The notes beneath the pieces were generated by a model. That model saw only the letters and a program-made list of their open reading frames with translations. It had not been told where the DNA came from and did not search any database. The translations under genes and the position numbers were made by a program. Of a stretch of DNA of 15,549 nt, positions 1-5,955 are shown piece by piece. The first letter of the stretch is position 1. Each line of letters begins with the position of its first letter. This DNA is from an uncultured Muribaculaceae bacterium (lineage in GTDB: Bacteria > Bacteroidota > Bacteroidia > Bacteroidales > Muribaculaceae), in the NCBI GenBank assembly GCA_910579105.1, contig CAJTRT010000049.1, forward strand, positions 1-15,549, read 5' to 3'.

Positions 1-1098
1 TATCACCGGTATGCGCTTGGTGCCGTTAACTTTCCCGTCGGTCGAGCGGATGGTTATGGTCACCTGGTGGGTCTCCCCGTCCATATACCGGGACACGTCC
101 GCTATCCTGGCGGTGTAGGCGTGCGTCAGTGCCTCCGTGACGCCGAAATCGGTCAGTGAGAAATCAGTCAGCCGCTCGTCGGTGTATGTCACCGTTCCCC
201 CCGTGAGGTCCGAGAGGCTTCTCGCGGGTTCGCTAACAAGCTGGGTGTAGTCGGTCGGCTCAGGAGCGGAGTATACCGTGTGCGCCTCCCCCATGCCAGC
301 GCCCCAGTTGCCTCGCAGCCATTCCACCGAGTATTCGGCGTTGCCATAGGGCTGGTTCGGCTCGTCGGTGAAACTGACGTACACCCTCTCCGCGTCGTCG
401 CGGAACGAAAGCTGGTCGTTGCCGAAACGGAGCGCGAGAACGCAACACTCCGTGTTGAGGGTGGGGTAGCGCCCCGCCTCGCGCTCCAGCCGGTCGCTCC
501 CTGGTCCGCTGAAATGGGCCGTGCGCCGCTGCCCGCTCATGAAGTTGAAGAAGGCCTCAAGGTTTTCGGCTGTCGAGAAGTCGGTGGCGCCGTTGATGGT
601 GCCGTTCTCCGAGTGCCCGACAACGGCGTAGCGCGCGTCCACGCCCCCTTCGGCCAGCATCGCGGTCCAGGTGCCTATCCCCGCGGCGATGGCGTCGTTT
701 TCCTCATCCATGGAGTCCGAGTTGTCAACCAGGAGGGCTATGTCGGCCTTGAACGGGAGCGCTCCGGGGTCATCGCTGTTCACGAACTCCGCTGCGGCGC
801 TCTCGCCGTCGATTTCCACCCATGCGTTTTGTTCCGCGCCTGAGCCTGTCAGCCGCGGCCATTCACCGCTGTCGGGGTGCCGCAGCCCCGCCATGTAGAA
901 CCGTAGGTCGTGGCTTACCGGTTTCCCGGGTTTGTCGCCGCCGGGATGGCCGCCGCTGTTCCCTCCCTGCGCCGGATCCGACGGGTCCACGAGGATGGTG
1001 TTGACGTCATCTTCCAGGCACGACGTGGCCGCGGCTCCGCCGCCGACCGCCGCCGCGATGGCTAATATCTTTATACCGTATGTCTTTATACCGTTCAT
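1..1098 (-). CDS. VWA-domain surface lipoprotein (C-terminus cut by window edge)
   Basis: The reading frame is open from an ATG at 1098 to the left edge (366 codons, no stop), so the C-terminus is missing. The N-terminus is a lipoprotein signal: a basic start, a hydrophobic Ala-rich stretch, then ATSC with Cys27 as the lipidated residue. The next residues, LEDD, are acidic, resembling the lipoprotein export signal that sends Bacteroidota lipoproteins to the cell surface. A Gly/Pro-rich linker (about 38-60) follows. A von Willebrand A-like domain begins near residue 118; its metal-binding (MIDAS) motif DNSDS is at 125-129, after the hydrophobic strand DIALLV. VWA domains usually bind protein or matrix ligands through a metal ion. 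The gene starts six bases after the OmpA-family stop, so the two are probably one transcript. The first codons hold a near-repeat, GGTATAAAGA twice. The partner or ligand is unknown; an adhesin or envelope-scaffold role is inference. Confidence 0.82.
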   Translation of the reverse strand, partial: MNGIKTYGIKILAIAAAVGGGAAATSCLEDDVNTILVDPSDPAQGGNSGGHPGGDKPGKPVSHDLRFYMAGLRHPDSGEWPRLTGSGAEQNAWVEIDGESAAAEFVNSDDPGALPFKADIALLVDNSDSMDEENDAIAAGIGTWTAMLAEGGVDARYAVVGHSENGTINGATDFSTAENLEAFFNFMSGQRRTAHFSGPGSDRLEREAGRYPTLNTECCVLALRFGNDQLSFRDDAERVYVSFTDEPNQPYGNAEYSVEWLRGNWGAGMGEAHTVYSAPEPTDYTQLVSEPARSLSDLTGGTVTYTDERLTDFSLTDFGVTEALTHAYTARIADVSRYMDGETHQVTITIRSTDGKVNGTKRIPVI

Positions 1099-1104
1099 GA
1101 TTCG

Positions 1105-2481
1105 TCAGTAGCTGAGTATTTCAAATTCCACCCGTCGGTTAAGCTCGCGCCCCTCGGGTGTGTCGTTGGTGGTGATCGGGCGGCTCATCCCGTGGTACGA
1201 GTAGGTGAGTTTCGCCGGGCTTACCCCGCGTCCTACGAGGTAGGTGACCACAGCCAGCGCGCGGTCCTCCGACAGGCGGTTGTTGACCTCCTCCGAGCCT
1301 ATGTTGTCGGTGTGCCCCTTGACCTCCACGCGGGTGTTGGTGCGCGATATGAAGCGGGCGAGCTTGTCGAGATACGCGAACGACGCGGGGTTGATCTCGC
1401 TCTTGCCGAAGGCGAAGTTTATGTCCGAGATCGAGCATATCGTCTTCCCCTCGACCCTCTCTCCCTTGGCCATCAGCGAGATAATCTCGTCAAGCGTGTA
1501 GCATCCGTGCTCCCTGGCGGGGGCGGGCAGGGCGCTGGCCGGTTCAGGGGCCGGCTCCGGCTCGGGTTGGGGGAGGGGAGCGTGTTCCGGCGCTGGCGCG
1601 GCGGCGACGATGATCGGAGCCTCCCGCGCCTCTTTCTTGCGGAACGCGTCAAGCGACAACCCTATGGTGGCTTTCATCTCAAGCCCGTCGAGGTGGCGCC
1701 ACCCTTTCGCCCGCTTCCCGGAGGCGGGGTCCGACGGCTCGTTGACTATGTACGCCTCGCCGTTCTTCTCCTTGGCGCCGAACGTGTCGGTCAGGCCGAA
1801 CTCGTACCCCGCCTCTATCCCGGCGAAAAACGGCAGGCCGGCGATGTCGAAATGGTATTTCGCCCCCACGCCCAGGCCGAGAGCCAGTTCCGCGGCCTTC
1901 ATGTTCGAGGTGTTGAGGTTCACCTTGTAGCCGCCGTATTCCCCTTTCGCGTCGTAGGCGCGCAGGGTGGCGTTGCCCCCGGTCGACAGGCCGAGAATCG
2001 GAGCCGCGTAGACGTATGGCCTGAACCTCGACCCGCGGTCGAGAAACTGGTATGCCACCGGCACGCGTATGTCAATGTAATGGCTCAGCAGCTTGTAGCG
2101 TATCTCCCCGACAGGTGCCGCCACTCCGTTCCCCTTGTCGAAGGTCAGGCCGCTACGGCTGTTGGAGAGTATCCCCCCGCGGTTGAGGAACGCGACCTCA
2201 GGCCTGACAGCCAGCTGGCGCTCTTCCAGGAAGTCATACTCGAAAAATACCGAGAACACTCCCGACGCGGTCCATTTGTTGTCTGGAAACACGCTTTTGT
2301 CGAGGTCGGAATACCTCATGTGGCCGCCGTGCGCGCCAGCCGTTATTCCGACCCACGCCCGCGACGGCTCCGATTCGTCAGGGAGCGCCGCGGCGCTCCC
2401 TGCGATGTTTGCTTGTGCCGAGGCGTTATGCCATGCTCCGGCGCCCAGCAGGGCCGCGGCCATGATTGATTGTATCTTCAT
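1105..2481 (-). CDS. OmpA-family outer-membrane beta-barrel protein
   Basis: A 458-residue outer-membrane protein. Residues 1-22 form a signal peptide ending in ASA. Residues 40-280 look like a PorT/OmpA-type beta-barrel (alternating hydrophobic strands such as FFAGIEAGYEFGL). A Pro/Glu/Ala-rich linker lies at 293-323. The C-terminal OmpA domain (about 350-455) has the peptidoglycan-binding signature: INFAFGKSEI, then VEVKGHTDNIG at 385-395 with Asp392, then NRLSEDRA, and finally ELNRRVEF at 446-453. It probably ties the outer membrane to peptidoglycan. The frame extends upstream to 2571, but I chose the ATG at 2481: it begins a proper signal peptide, and a strong promoter at 2528-2559 would start RNA near 2521, downstream of the longer start. 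The VWA lipoprotein follows in the same apparent operon. The family is certain; the specific role is not. Confidence 0.92.
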   Translation of the reverse strand: MKIQSIMAAALLGAGAWHNASAQANIAGSAAALPDESEPSRAWVGITAGAHGGHMRYSDLDKSVFPDNKWTASGVFSVFFEYDFLEERQLAVRPEVAFLNRGGILSNSRSGLTFDKGNGVAAPVGEIRYKLLSHYIDIRVPVAYQFLDRGSRFRPYVYAAPILGLSTGGNATLRAYDAKGEYGGYKVNLNTSNMKAAELALGLGVGAKYHFDIAGLPFFAGIEAGYEFGLTDTFGAKEKNGEAYIVNEPSDPASGKRAKGWRHLDGLEMKATIGLSLDAFRKKEAREAPIIVAAAPAPEHAPLPQPEPEPAPEPASALPAPAREHGCYTLDEIISLMAKGERVEGKTICSISDINFAFGKSEINPASFAYLDKLARFISRTNTRVEVKGHTDNIGSEEVNNRLSEDRALAVVTYLVGRGVSPAKLTYSYHGMSRPITTNDTPEGRELNRRVEFEILSY

Positions 2482-2491
2482 TTCCGTATCG

Positions 2492-2523
2492 GTCGATATT
2501 GGTTTCTGTCGATATTGGTTTCT
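2492..2523 (-). repeat. 16-bp perfect tandem duplication in the ompA-like 5' leader
   Basis: The 16 bases GTCGATATTGGTTTCT (plus strand) occur twice head to tail, at 2492-2507 and 2508-2523. Together they fill nearly all of the predicted untranslated leader between the probable transcription start (about 2521) and the start codon at 2481. This could be a slippage duplication or a duplicated binding site for a protein or small RNA. Confidence 0.9.
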
Positions 2524-2527
2524 ATTG

Positions 2528-2559
2528 CAAAAGTACGAAAAAACTCTCGTCCTCGCAAT
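2528..2559 (-). promoter_or_regulatory. Bacteroidota-type promoter for the OmpA/VWA operon
   Basis: On the minus strand the -7 box reads TACTTTTG (2535-2528), a full match to TAnnTTTG. It is preceded after 20 bases by ATTG (2559-2556), a three-of-four match to the -33 TTTG box. The predicted start near 2521 gives a leader of about 40 bases. Confidence 0.8.
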
Positions 2560-2569
2560 ATATGTTATC

Positions 2570-2622
2570 AAACGTTAATTTGGTCGACTGAGGGGCTATG
2601 ATTAGCAAATAAATGTTAATTT
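2570..2622. promoter_or_regulatory. Two near-identical direct repeats between divergent promoters (possible operator)
   Basis: AAACGTTAATTT at 2570-2581 and AAATGTTAATTT at 2611-2622 differ at one base and lie 41 bases apart start to start, close to four helical turns. They sit in the AT-rich gap between the minus-strand promoter (2528-2559) and the plus-strand promoter (2646-2676). They could be paired sites for one regulator, or a chance match in AT-rich DNA. Confidence 0.35.
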
Positions 2623-2645
2623 AAACAATTTTATTGCCCGCAAAC

Positions 2646-2676
2646 TATGTTGTAAAACATATAAATTGTACTTTTG
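2646..2676 (+). promoter_or_regulatory. Bacteroidota-type promoter upstream of the short terminated leader
   Basis: The -7 box TACTTTTG (2669-2676) matches TAnnTTTG fully. Nineteen bases upstream is TATG (2646-2649), a three-of-four match to TTTG. A perfect inverted repeat, TATGTT-GTAA-AACATA (2646-2661), overlaps the -33 box and spacer and could be an operator. Transcription would begin near 2683. Confidence 0.7.
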
Positions 2677-2688
2677 CATCAGTTTTTC

Positions 2689-2709
2689 ATGGTATTAGAT
2701 TTAAGGTAA
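2689..2709 (+). other. Possible six-residue leader ORF (MVLDLR)
   Basis: An ATG at 2689 opens six codons (Met-Val-Leu-Asp-Leu-Arg) before TAA. It lies just after the predicted transcription start and five bases before a terminator hairpin, the layout of a leader peptide that controls attenuation. Such a short ORF can occur by chance, and nothing else shows it is translated. Confidence 0.2.
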
Positions 2710-2713
2710 GAAG

Positions 2714-2745
2714 ATTATTCGTCGGGATGACGGATAATTTTTTTT
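2714..2745 (+). terminator. Rho-independent terminator or attenuator before the DUF2461 gene
   Basis: Arms ATTATTCGTC (2714-2723) and GACGGATAAT (2729-2738) pair over 10 bases with one G-U pair and a five-base loop. Eight T (2738-2745) follow on the plus strand. It lies about 60 bases after the plus-strand promoter and 90 bases before the next gene, so it either ends a small RNA or attenuates transcription into DUF2461. Confidence 0.75.
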
Positions 2746-2764
2746 ATGCCTCCGACGTTCACCA

Positions 2765-2812
2765 TATAATCAAGCAATCAAGAACCTCTATAATCAAGTA
2801 ATCAAGAACCTC
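2765..2812 (+). repeat. 24-bp tandem repeat, two copies, in the DUF2461 leader
   Basis: Copies at 2765-2788 and 2789-2812 differ at one base (C2775 versus T2799). Each contains AATCAAG twice, so the region holds four AATCAAG words. It sits between the terminator/attenuator and the start codon at 2835. Confidence 0.9.
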
Positions 2813-2834
2813 TCCCGTATAAAAGCTACCGCAT

Positions 2835-3539
2835 ATGGATAATAGAAACTACGTCCCGCGCCTTTACGGCTTCCTCGCGGAACTCGGGCGCCGTCAGGAC
2901 CGCGACTGGTTCAAGGCCAACCGTGCCGAGTATGACGACCTCCGGGCCCTCTGGCTCGCCGACCTCGACCGGCTGATCGCCGCAATACGCCAGTGGTGGC
3001 CGGTGGTGCGTCCCGCGACTGGACGCGAGGCCGCCTACCGCATATACCGCGACACCCGCTTCTCCCGCGACAAGTCCCCCTTCAAGAATTATTTTTCCGC
3101 CTCGTTCGGTCCTTACGGACGGGGCACCGGTTCGGCGCATATGCCCGGCCTGTACCTCCATATGGGACCCGGAAGCGTCGATGGGCAGGTAGAGGGGGGC
3201 CTGTACGGCGGCGTGTGGTGCCCGGAGAGCGCCGTGCTGAAAAAGCTCCGAAAGGCCATTGTCGACAATATCGAGGAGTTCGAGGAGATAATCTCCGCGC
3301 CCGAACTCAACGCTCTGTATCCCGGATGGTACGGCGACCGGCTGAAAACCATCCCCAAGGGCTACGACCGCGACCATCCCCAGGCCCCGCTCCTGCGTCT
3401 GAAAGAATACGGGCGCTTCCGCCCATGCGGCCTCGAATACTTCTCCGATCCTTCCTGGCCCGAACGCGCCGCCGACGAGTACCGCCCACTCCGTCCCCTC
3501 CTCGACTTCCTTGCCTACTCCCTCGAGGAAGAACTCTGA
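2835..3539 (+). CDS. DUF2461 (TIGR02453) family protein
   Basis: A 234-residue protein of the conserved DUF2461 family, whose function is not established. The family signature is clear: RDWFKANRAEYDDLR near the N-terminus (23-37), then AYRIYRDTRFSRDKSPFKNY (67-86), LYLHMGPG (106-113) and the GGLYGGVW segment (121-128). The length is typical for the family. There is no signal peptide or membrane segment, so it should be cytoplasmic. The ATG at 2835 is the natural start and aligns with the family N-terminus. It is transcribed away from the OmpA gene, either from the promoter at 2646-2676 by reading through the 2714-2745 terminator, or from an unseen promoter. It stands alone, and its stop codon is followed at once by a long pyrimidine tract. 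Confidence 0.9.
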   Translation: MDNRNYVPRLYGFLAELGRRQDRDWFKANRAEYDDLRALWLADLDRLIAAIRQWWPVVRPATGREAAYRIYRDTRFSRDKSPFKNYFSASFGPYGRGTGSAHMPGLYLHMGPGSVDGQVEGGLYGGVWCPESAVLKKLRKAIVDNIEEFEEIISAPELNALYPGWYGDRLKTIPKGYDRDHPQAPLLRLKEYGRFRPCGLEYFSDPSWPERAADEYRPLRPLLDFLAYSLEEEL

Positions 3540-3856
3540 CCCTCCCTCTTCAATCCCCCTCTTCTCCCTCCCTCTTCCTCTCTTTCTTTCCCTCTATTTC
3601 CCTCTTCCTTTCCCTTCTCGCTTTCTTGCTTCTCCATTCCCTTCCCTCTCTCCTCCCTCTCCCTTTCTTTCCCTTCTTCTTTCTCCGCTTTCCCTCATCC
3701 TTTCTCTTCTCTCTTCCCTCTCTTCCTTCCGCTTTCTCTCTCTTTCACCTCCTCTCTTCCTTTCATCCCCCCTCCTTCTATTTGTTTGTCCTCTTCTCCG
3801 TTCTCTATTCCTCTTCTTTCTCATTCTTTGTTTCTGCTTTTCCGCTTTCTTTCCCT
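3540..3856 (+). repeat. Long polypyrimidine tract in the DUF2461 3' region
   Basis: Starting directly after the DUF2461 stop, the plus strand is almost only C and T for over 300 bases; I count about twelve purines in 3541-3780. There is no regular period. Open frames here translate to Ser/Pro/Leu/Phe runs (or Arg/Glu on the other strand) and are artefacts. As RNA this is a C/U-rich, G-poor, weakly structured 3' region, the kind of sequence Rho loads on. A mirror-like polypurine/polypyrimidine duplex could also adopt triplex forms. A shorter counterpart lies at 12636-12822. Confidence 0.9.
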
Positions 3857-3858
3857 GG

Positions 3859-3963
3859 AATGTCGGGTGGAGCGAGCCGTAGGCGAGCGGCTTCTTCCCT
3901 TGTCTCGTGCGCGAGGCGGAAGCCGAGCGAGGAAGAAGCCCCGGCGCTGTCGGGTGCGGCGGC
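3859..3963 (+). repeat. Composite GC-rich repeat, copy A (M1-M2-M1')
   Basis: Three blocks follow the pyrimidine tract. M1 (3859-3894) matches 34 of 36 bases of the minus strand at 12600-12635. M2 (3906-3934) is identical over 29 bases to the minus strand at 11865-11893. The partial block M1' begins at 3946 with CTGTCGGGT, also found after M2 in copy C. M1 holds AGCCG/CGGCT arms around an eight-base loop, and M2 begins with CTCG-TGCG-CGAG, so both may form hairpins. The element reads in the same direction as the upstream gene. The rest of the gap to 4012 shows nothing else recognisable. Confidence 0.85.
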
Positions 3964-4012
3964 CTTCAGCCCGCTGTTCTTCCATCCATCGCGCCCCTGA
4001 CAGGCTGCCTCG

Positions 4013-4050
4013 AAAAAACAAGCGGCGCACCGGGAATTCCCGGCGCGCCG
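4013..4050 (-). terminator. Rho-independent terminator of the two-module secreted protein gene
   Basis: A 12-base stem (4023-4034 with 4039-4050, loop AATT) includes GGAATTCC at its tip. On the minus strand the only imperfection is one G-U pair, and the RNA ends in TTTTTT (4018-4013). It sits 23 bases beyond the stop codon at 4073. On the plus strand it has an A-C mismatch and no good T run, so it serves the minus strand. Confidence 0.88.
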
Positions 4051-4072
4051 TGTGTTGTTGGCTTCGTGTCGC

Positions 4073-5668
4073 TTATTTCGCGACTTTGGTGACTTTGCTT
4101 CCCTGGCGGCAGATGAACAGGCCTCCCTCGGGATTGGCTACCCGCTGGCCCTGCAGGTTGAAGTACTCCGCGGCCGCGCGCTTCTCTGTTTCCGACACCG
4201 AGACACCCTCGATGCCTGCCTGCTTGTTGAGAACCACCTTGGTGCCCTCGTTGCCAAGGAGGAATTTGCCGTTATCGTATTCCGATTCTCCGAGGAACAC
4301 TGTGTCGTCGGGTATCGCGATGGTATGGGTACCCGCGTCAAAGGTGCCGAAGTAACCTGCGGCCTTGGCCTCCTCCTCGACCGTGGTGCCGGCGTAGCGC
4401 GCCCCTAGTGAGTAGACGGCTCCGTCGCCGTATATGTCAACCCCCACGGGGCTCCCTTCGACCACCACGTAGTCCGGCCTCGACGCGTCGATGTAGATGT
4501 AATGGTTATGGCCCTGGTGGCTGACCTTGGAGGCGGCCTCTATCTGGGTATGGCCGGCGTAGGGGTTCACGAGGCGGTAGTAGCCAGCCTTGTCCGTGTT
4601 TTCCTGAAGCACCGCGGTGACGGTCTCCGGCGCGATGTCGGTGTAGGAGGCTGTGTAGATCCCCTCTGTGAACTCGGCGGTGCCGACGGTCACCCACTTG
4701 TCGTTGTCGTCAAAAACGCCGAAGATGTACTTCTCTCCCTTGCCCACTATTTTGCCTTCGGAATCGAGTGCCACCGCCAGCACGGTGGTCATACCGGTCT
4801 CCTCCATCTCTATGCTGACGGTGTAGTTGCCGGGGAAGGCCGTGCCCTGATCTGCGACTATCGCGGCGTTCTCGTCGCTGCATTCGTAGTCCCCGTCGAG
4901 GGCCACGATTTTCACATTGCTGACATCCTTGCCGCATACCAGGTTCACGTCGACCTTGTTGTCGCTGGCGTGGAACGGCCCGGTCATCTTAAAGGCGTAG
5001 TCCTTTACCTCGGCTCCGGGAAGATAGACCTTTATGCCGGTGTTGCGGGTGGTGAGTGTCCACTGGTTCGACTGAGTGTCGAAGTATGCGAAGCTCTGGG
5101 TCGGGAACGTTATGACGTTGTCGGCCAGGGTGCCGTATTTCGATGAGTCCCATTCCATTTCGGGCACCATGTTGCTGAACATGAACGCTCCGAACGCGGT
5201 GAAGTCCTCGGCGTATACTTTCGAGGGATCGGTTGCGTTGATATACAGGTAGTTTTCAGTGTCGCCGACCCCGAGGAGTTCGGCTACCGGGCCGGAAGCG
5301 TAGGGGAGGAGGCGGTACCATCCGGGCTGCGCCGCCGACTGCTCGATCTCTACCTCCCACTGCTGACCGGTGGAGACGTCGGAGAATATGGTCAGCAGGT
5401 CTTCCGCGTAGGTGCCTGTACCGAGCGATGTCCATGCGCCTTCGGGTGCTTTCAGGGGTGCCCCGGCGTTGGCGCGGGAATGGGCGTTCGCTGCTGTTTT
5501 GGCCTCCGCCGCGCTCATTCTCACGGCGGTAAGCATTTCCGTCCTGGCGTCGGCCGGAGGGGTCAGTGTGAATTGGGTGCGGTCGGCCCGGTTGACAACC
5601 GGGGTGGCCGCTCCGGCGGAGGCCGCCAGAGCGGCCAGCGATACTAACGCGATGTAAGTCTGTTTCAT
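4073..5668 (-). CDS. Secreted two-module protein with sorting-type C-terminal tail
   Basis: A 531-residue exported protein of unknown function. It has a signal peptide (MKQTYIALVSLAALAASAGA) and two related modules, about residues 79-160 and 325-408. Each runs W-x(3)-GT, a D/E-rich strand, then PGWYRL or AGYYRL, PYA, and YLYINA or YIYIDA, each time followed by a second hydrophobic strand. The last 31 residues (501-531) start EYFNLQGQRV and include GGLFICRQGSKV. This resembles the tail of many Bacteroidales exported proteins, which is compared to type IX secretion sorting domains. I chose the ATG at 5668 because it begins the signal peptide and because the promoter at 5800-5830 overlaps the longer start at 5812. 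It is a single-gene unit with its own promoter and terminator. Lysis, binding or surface-layer roles cannot be told apart from sequence. Confidence 0.85.
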   Translation of the reverse strand: MKQTYIALVSLAALAASAGAATPVVNRADRTQFTLTPPADARTEMLTAVRMSAAEAKTAANAHSRANAGAPLKAPEGAWTSLGTGTYAEDLLTIFSDVSTGQQWEVEIEQSAAQPGWYRLLPYASGPVAELLGVGDTENYLYINATDPSKVYAEDFTAFGAFMFSNMVPEMEWDSSKYGTLADNVITFPTQSFAYFDTQSNQWTLTTRNTGIKVYLPGAEVKDYAFKMTGPFHASDNKVDVNLVCGKDVSNVKIVALDGDYECSDENAAIVADQGTAFPGNYTVSIEMEETGMTTVLAVALDSEGKIVGKGEKYIFGVFDDNDKWVTVGTAEFTEGIYTASYTDIAPETVTAVLQENTDKAGYYRLVNPYAGHTQIEAASKVSHQGHNHYIYIDASRPDYVVVEGSPVGVDIYGDGAVYSLGARYAGTTVEEEAKAAGYFGTFDAGTHTIAIPDDTVFLGESEYDNGKFLLGNEGTKVVLNKQAGIEGVSVSETEKRAAAEYFNLQGQRVANPEGGLFICRQGSKVTKVAK

Positions 5669-5799
5669 TGCTGTTGGTTTGAATAATTGTTGATTAAATG
5701 ATGAATATGATGGAAATCCTAACCTGTTGGCAGCGGCAGGATGGGAAAATATGCTGAATATGGAGAATAGCGGATAAATAGTTGTTTTGTCCTCACCGG

Positions 5800-5830
5800 C
5801 AAAATTAAGCATAGTTTCAGTGTTTTCAAA
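5800..5830 (-). promoter_or_regulatory. Consensus Bacteroidota promoter for the two-module protein
   Basis: On the minus strand TTTG (5830-5827), exactly 19 bases, then TAATTTTG (5807-5800) match the -33/-7 consensus completely. The predicted start near 5793 gives a leader of about 125 bases before the ATG at 5668, long enough to hold regulation. I see no clear riboswitch or terminator in that leader. Confidence 0.88.
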
Positions 5831-5852
5831 ATTATTCTGGCAAAAAAGCGCG

Positions 5853-5888
5853 AAAAAAAGCGCTGTGGCGATATTTTCGCCACAGCGC
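5853..5888 (-). terminator. Rho-independent terminator of the lpx operon
   Basis: A perfect 11-base stem GCGCTGTGGCG with loop AAAATAT (5888-5860 read on the minus strand), followed by seven T (5859-5853). It lies 67 bases after the lpxA stop and only about 22 bases before the -33 box of the next minus-strand promoter, insulating the two units. Confidence 0.93.
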
Positions 5889-5924
5889 CTTCTTTTCGTC
5901 CTTATGGGAGTGGGCTGTCAGTCA

Positions 5925-5947
5925 TCGCGAAGCGCTTTGCTCCGCGA
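5925..5947 (-). other. Hairpin just after the lpxA stop
   Basis: Arms TCGCGGAGC and GCTTCGCGA (minus strand) pair over nine bases with one G-U pair and a five-base loop. There is no T run, so it is not a simple terminator. It may protect or process the 3' end ahead of the real terminator at 5853-5888. Confidence 0.5.
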
Positions 5948-5955
5948 AGAATGGT

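Noticed and set aside
334..343. FNMGHRM in PurM (residues 334-340; coordinates here are residue numbers) as a damaged active-site motif
   Set aside because: All other PurM motifs are intact and the protein is full length, so a lineage-specific variant is more likely than loss of function.
1192..2469. A 425-codon plus-strand frame opposite the OmpA-family gene
   Set aside because: Shadow of a well-supported gene with signal peptide, barrel and OmpA domain on the other strand.
2993..4000. A 335-codon plus-strand frame from DUF2461 through the pyrimidine tract
   Set aside because: The first part is an off-frame reading of DUF2461 and the middle is Ser/Pro/Leu/Phe low complexity from the C/T tract; no signal of a real protein.
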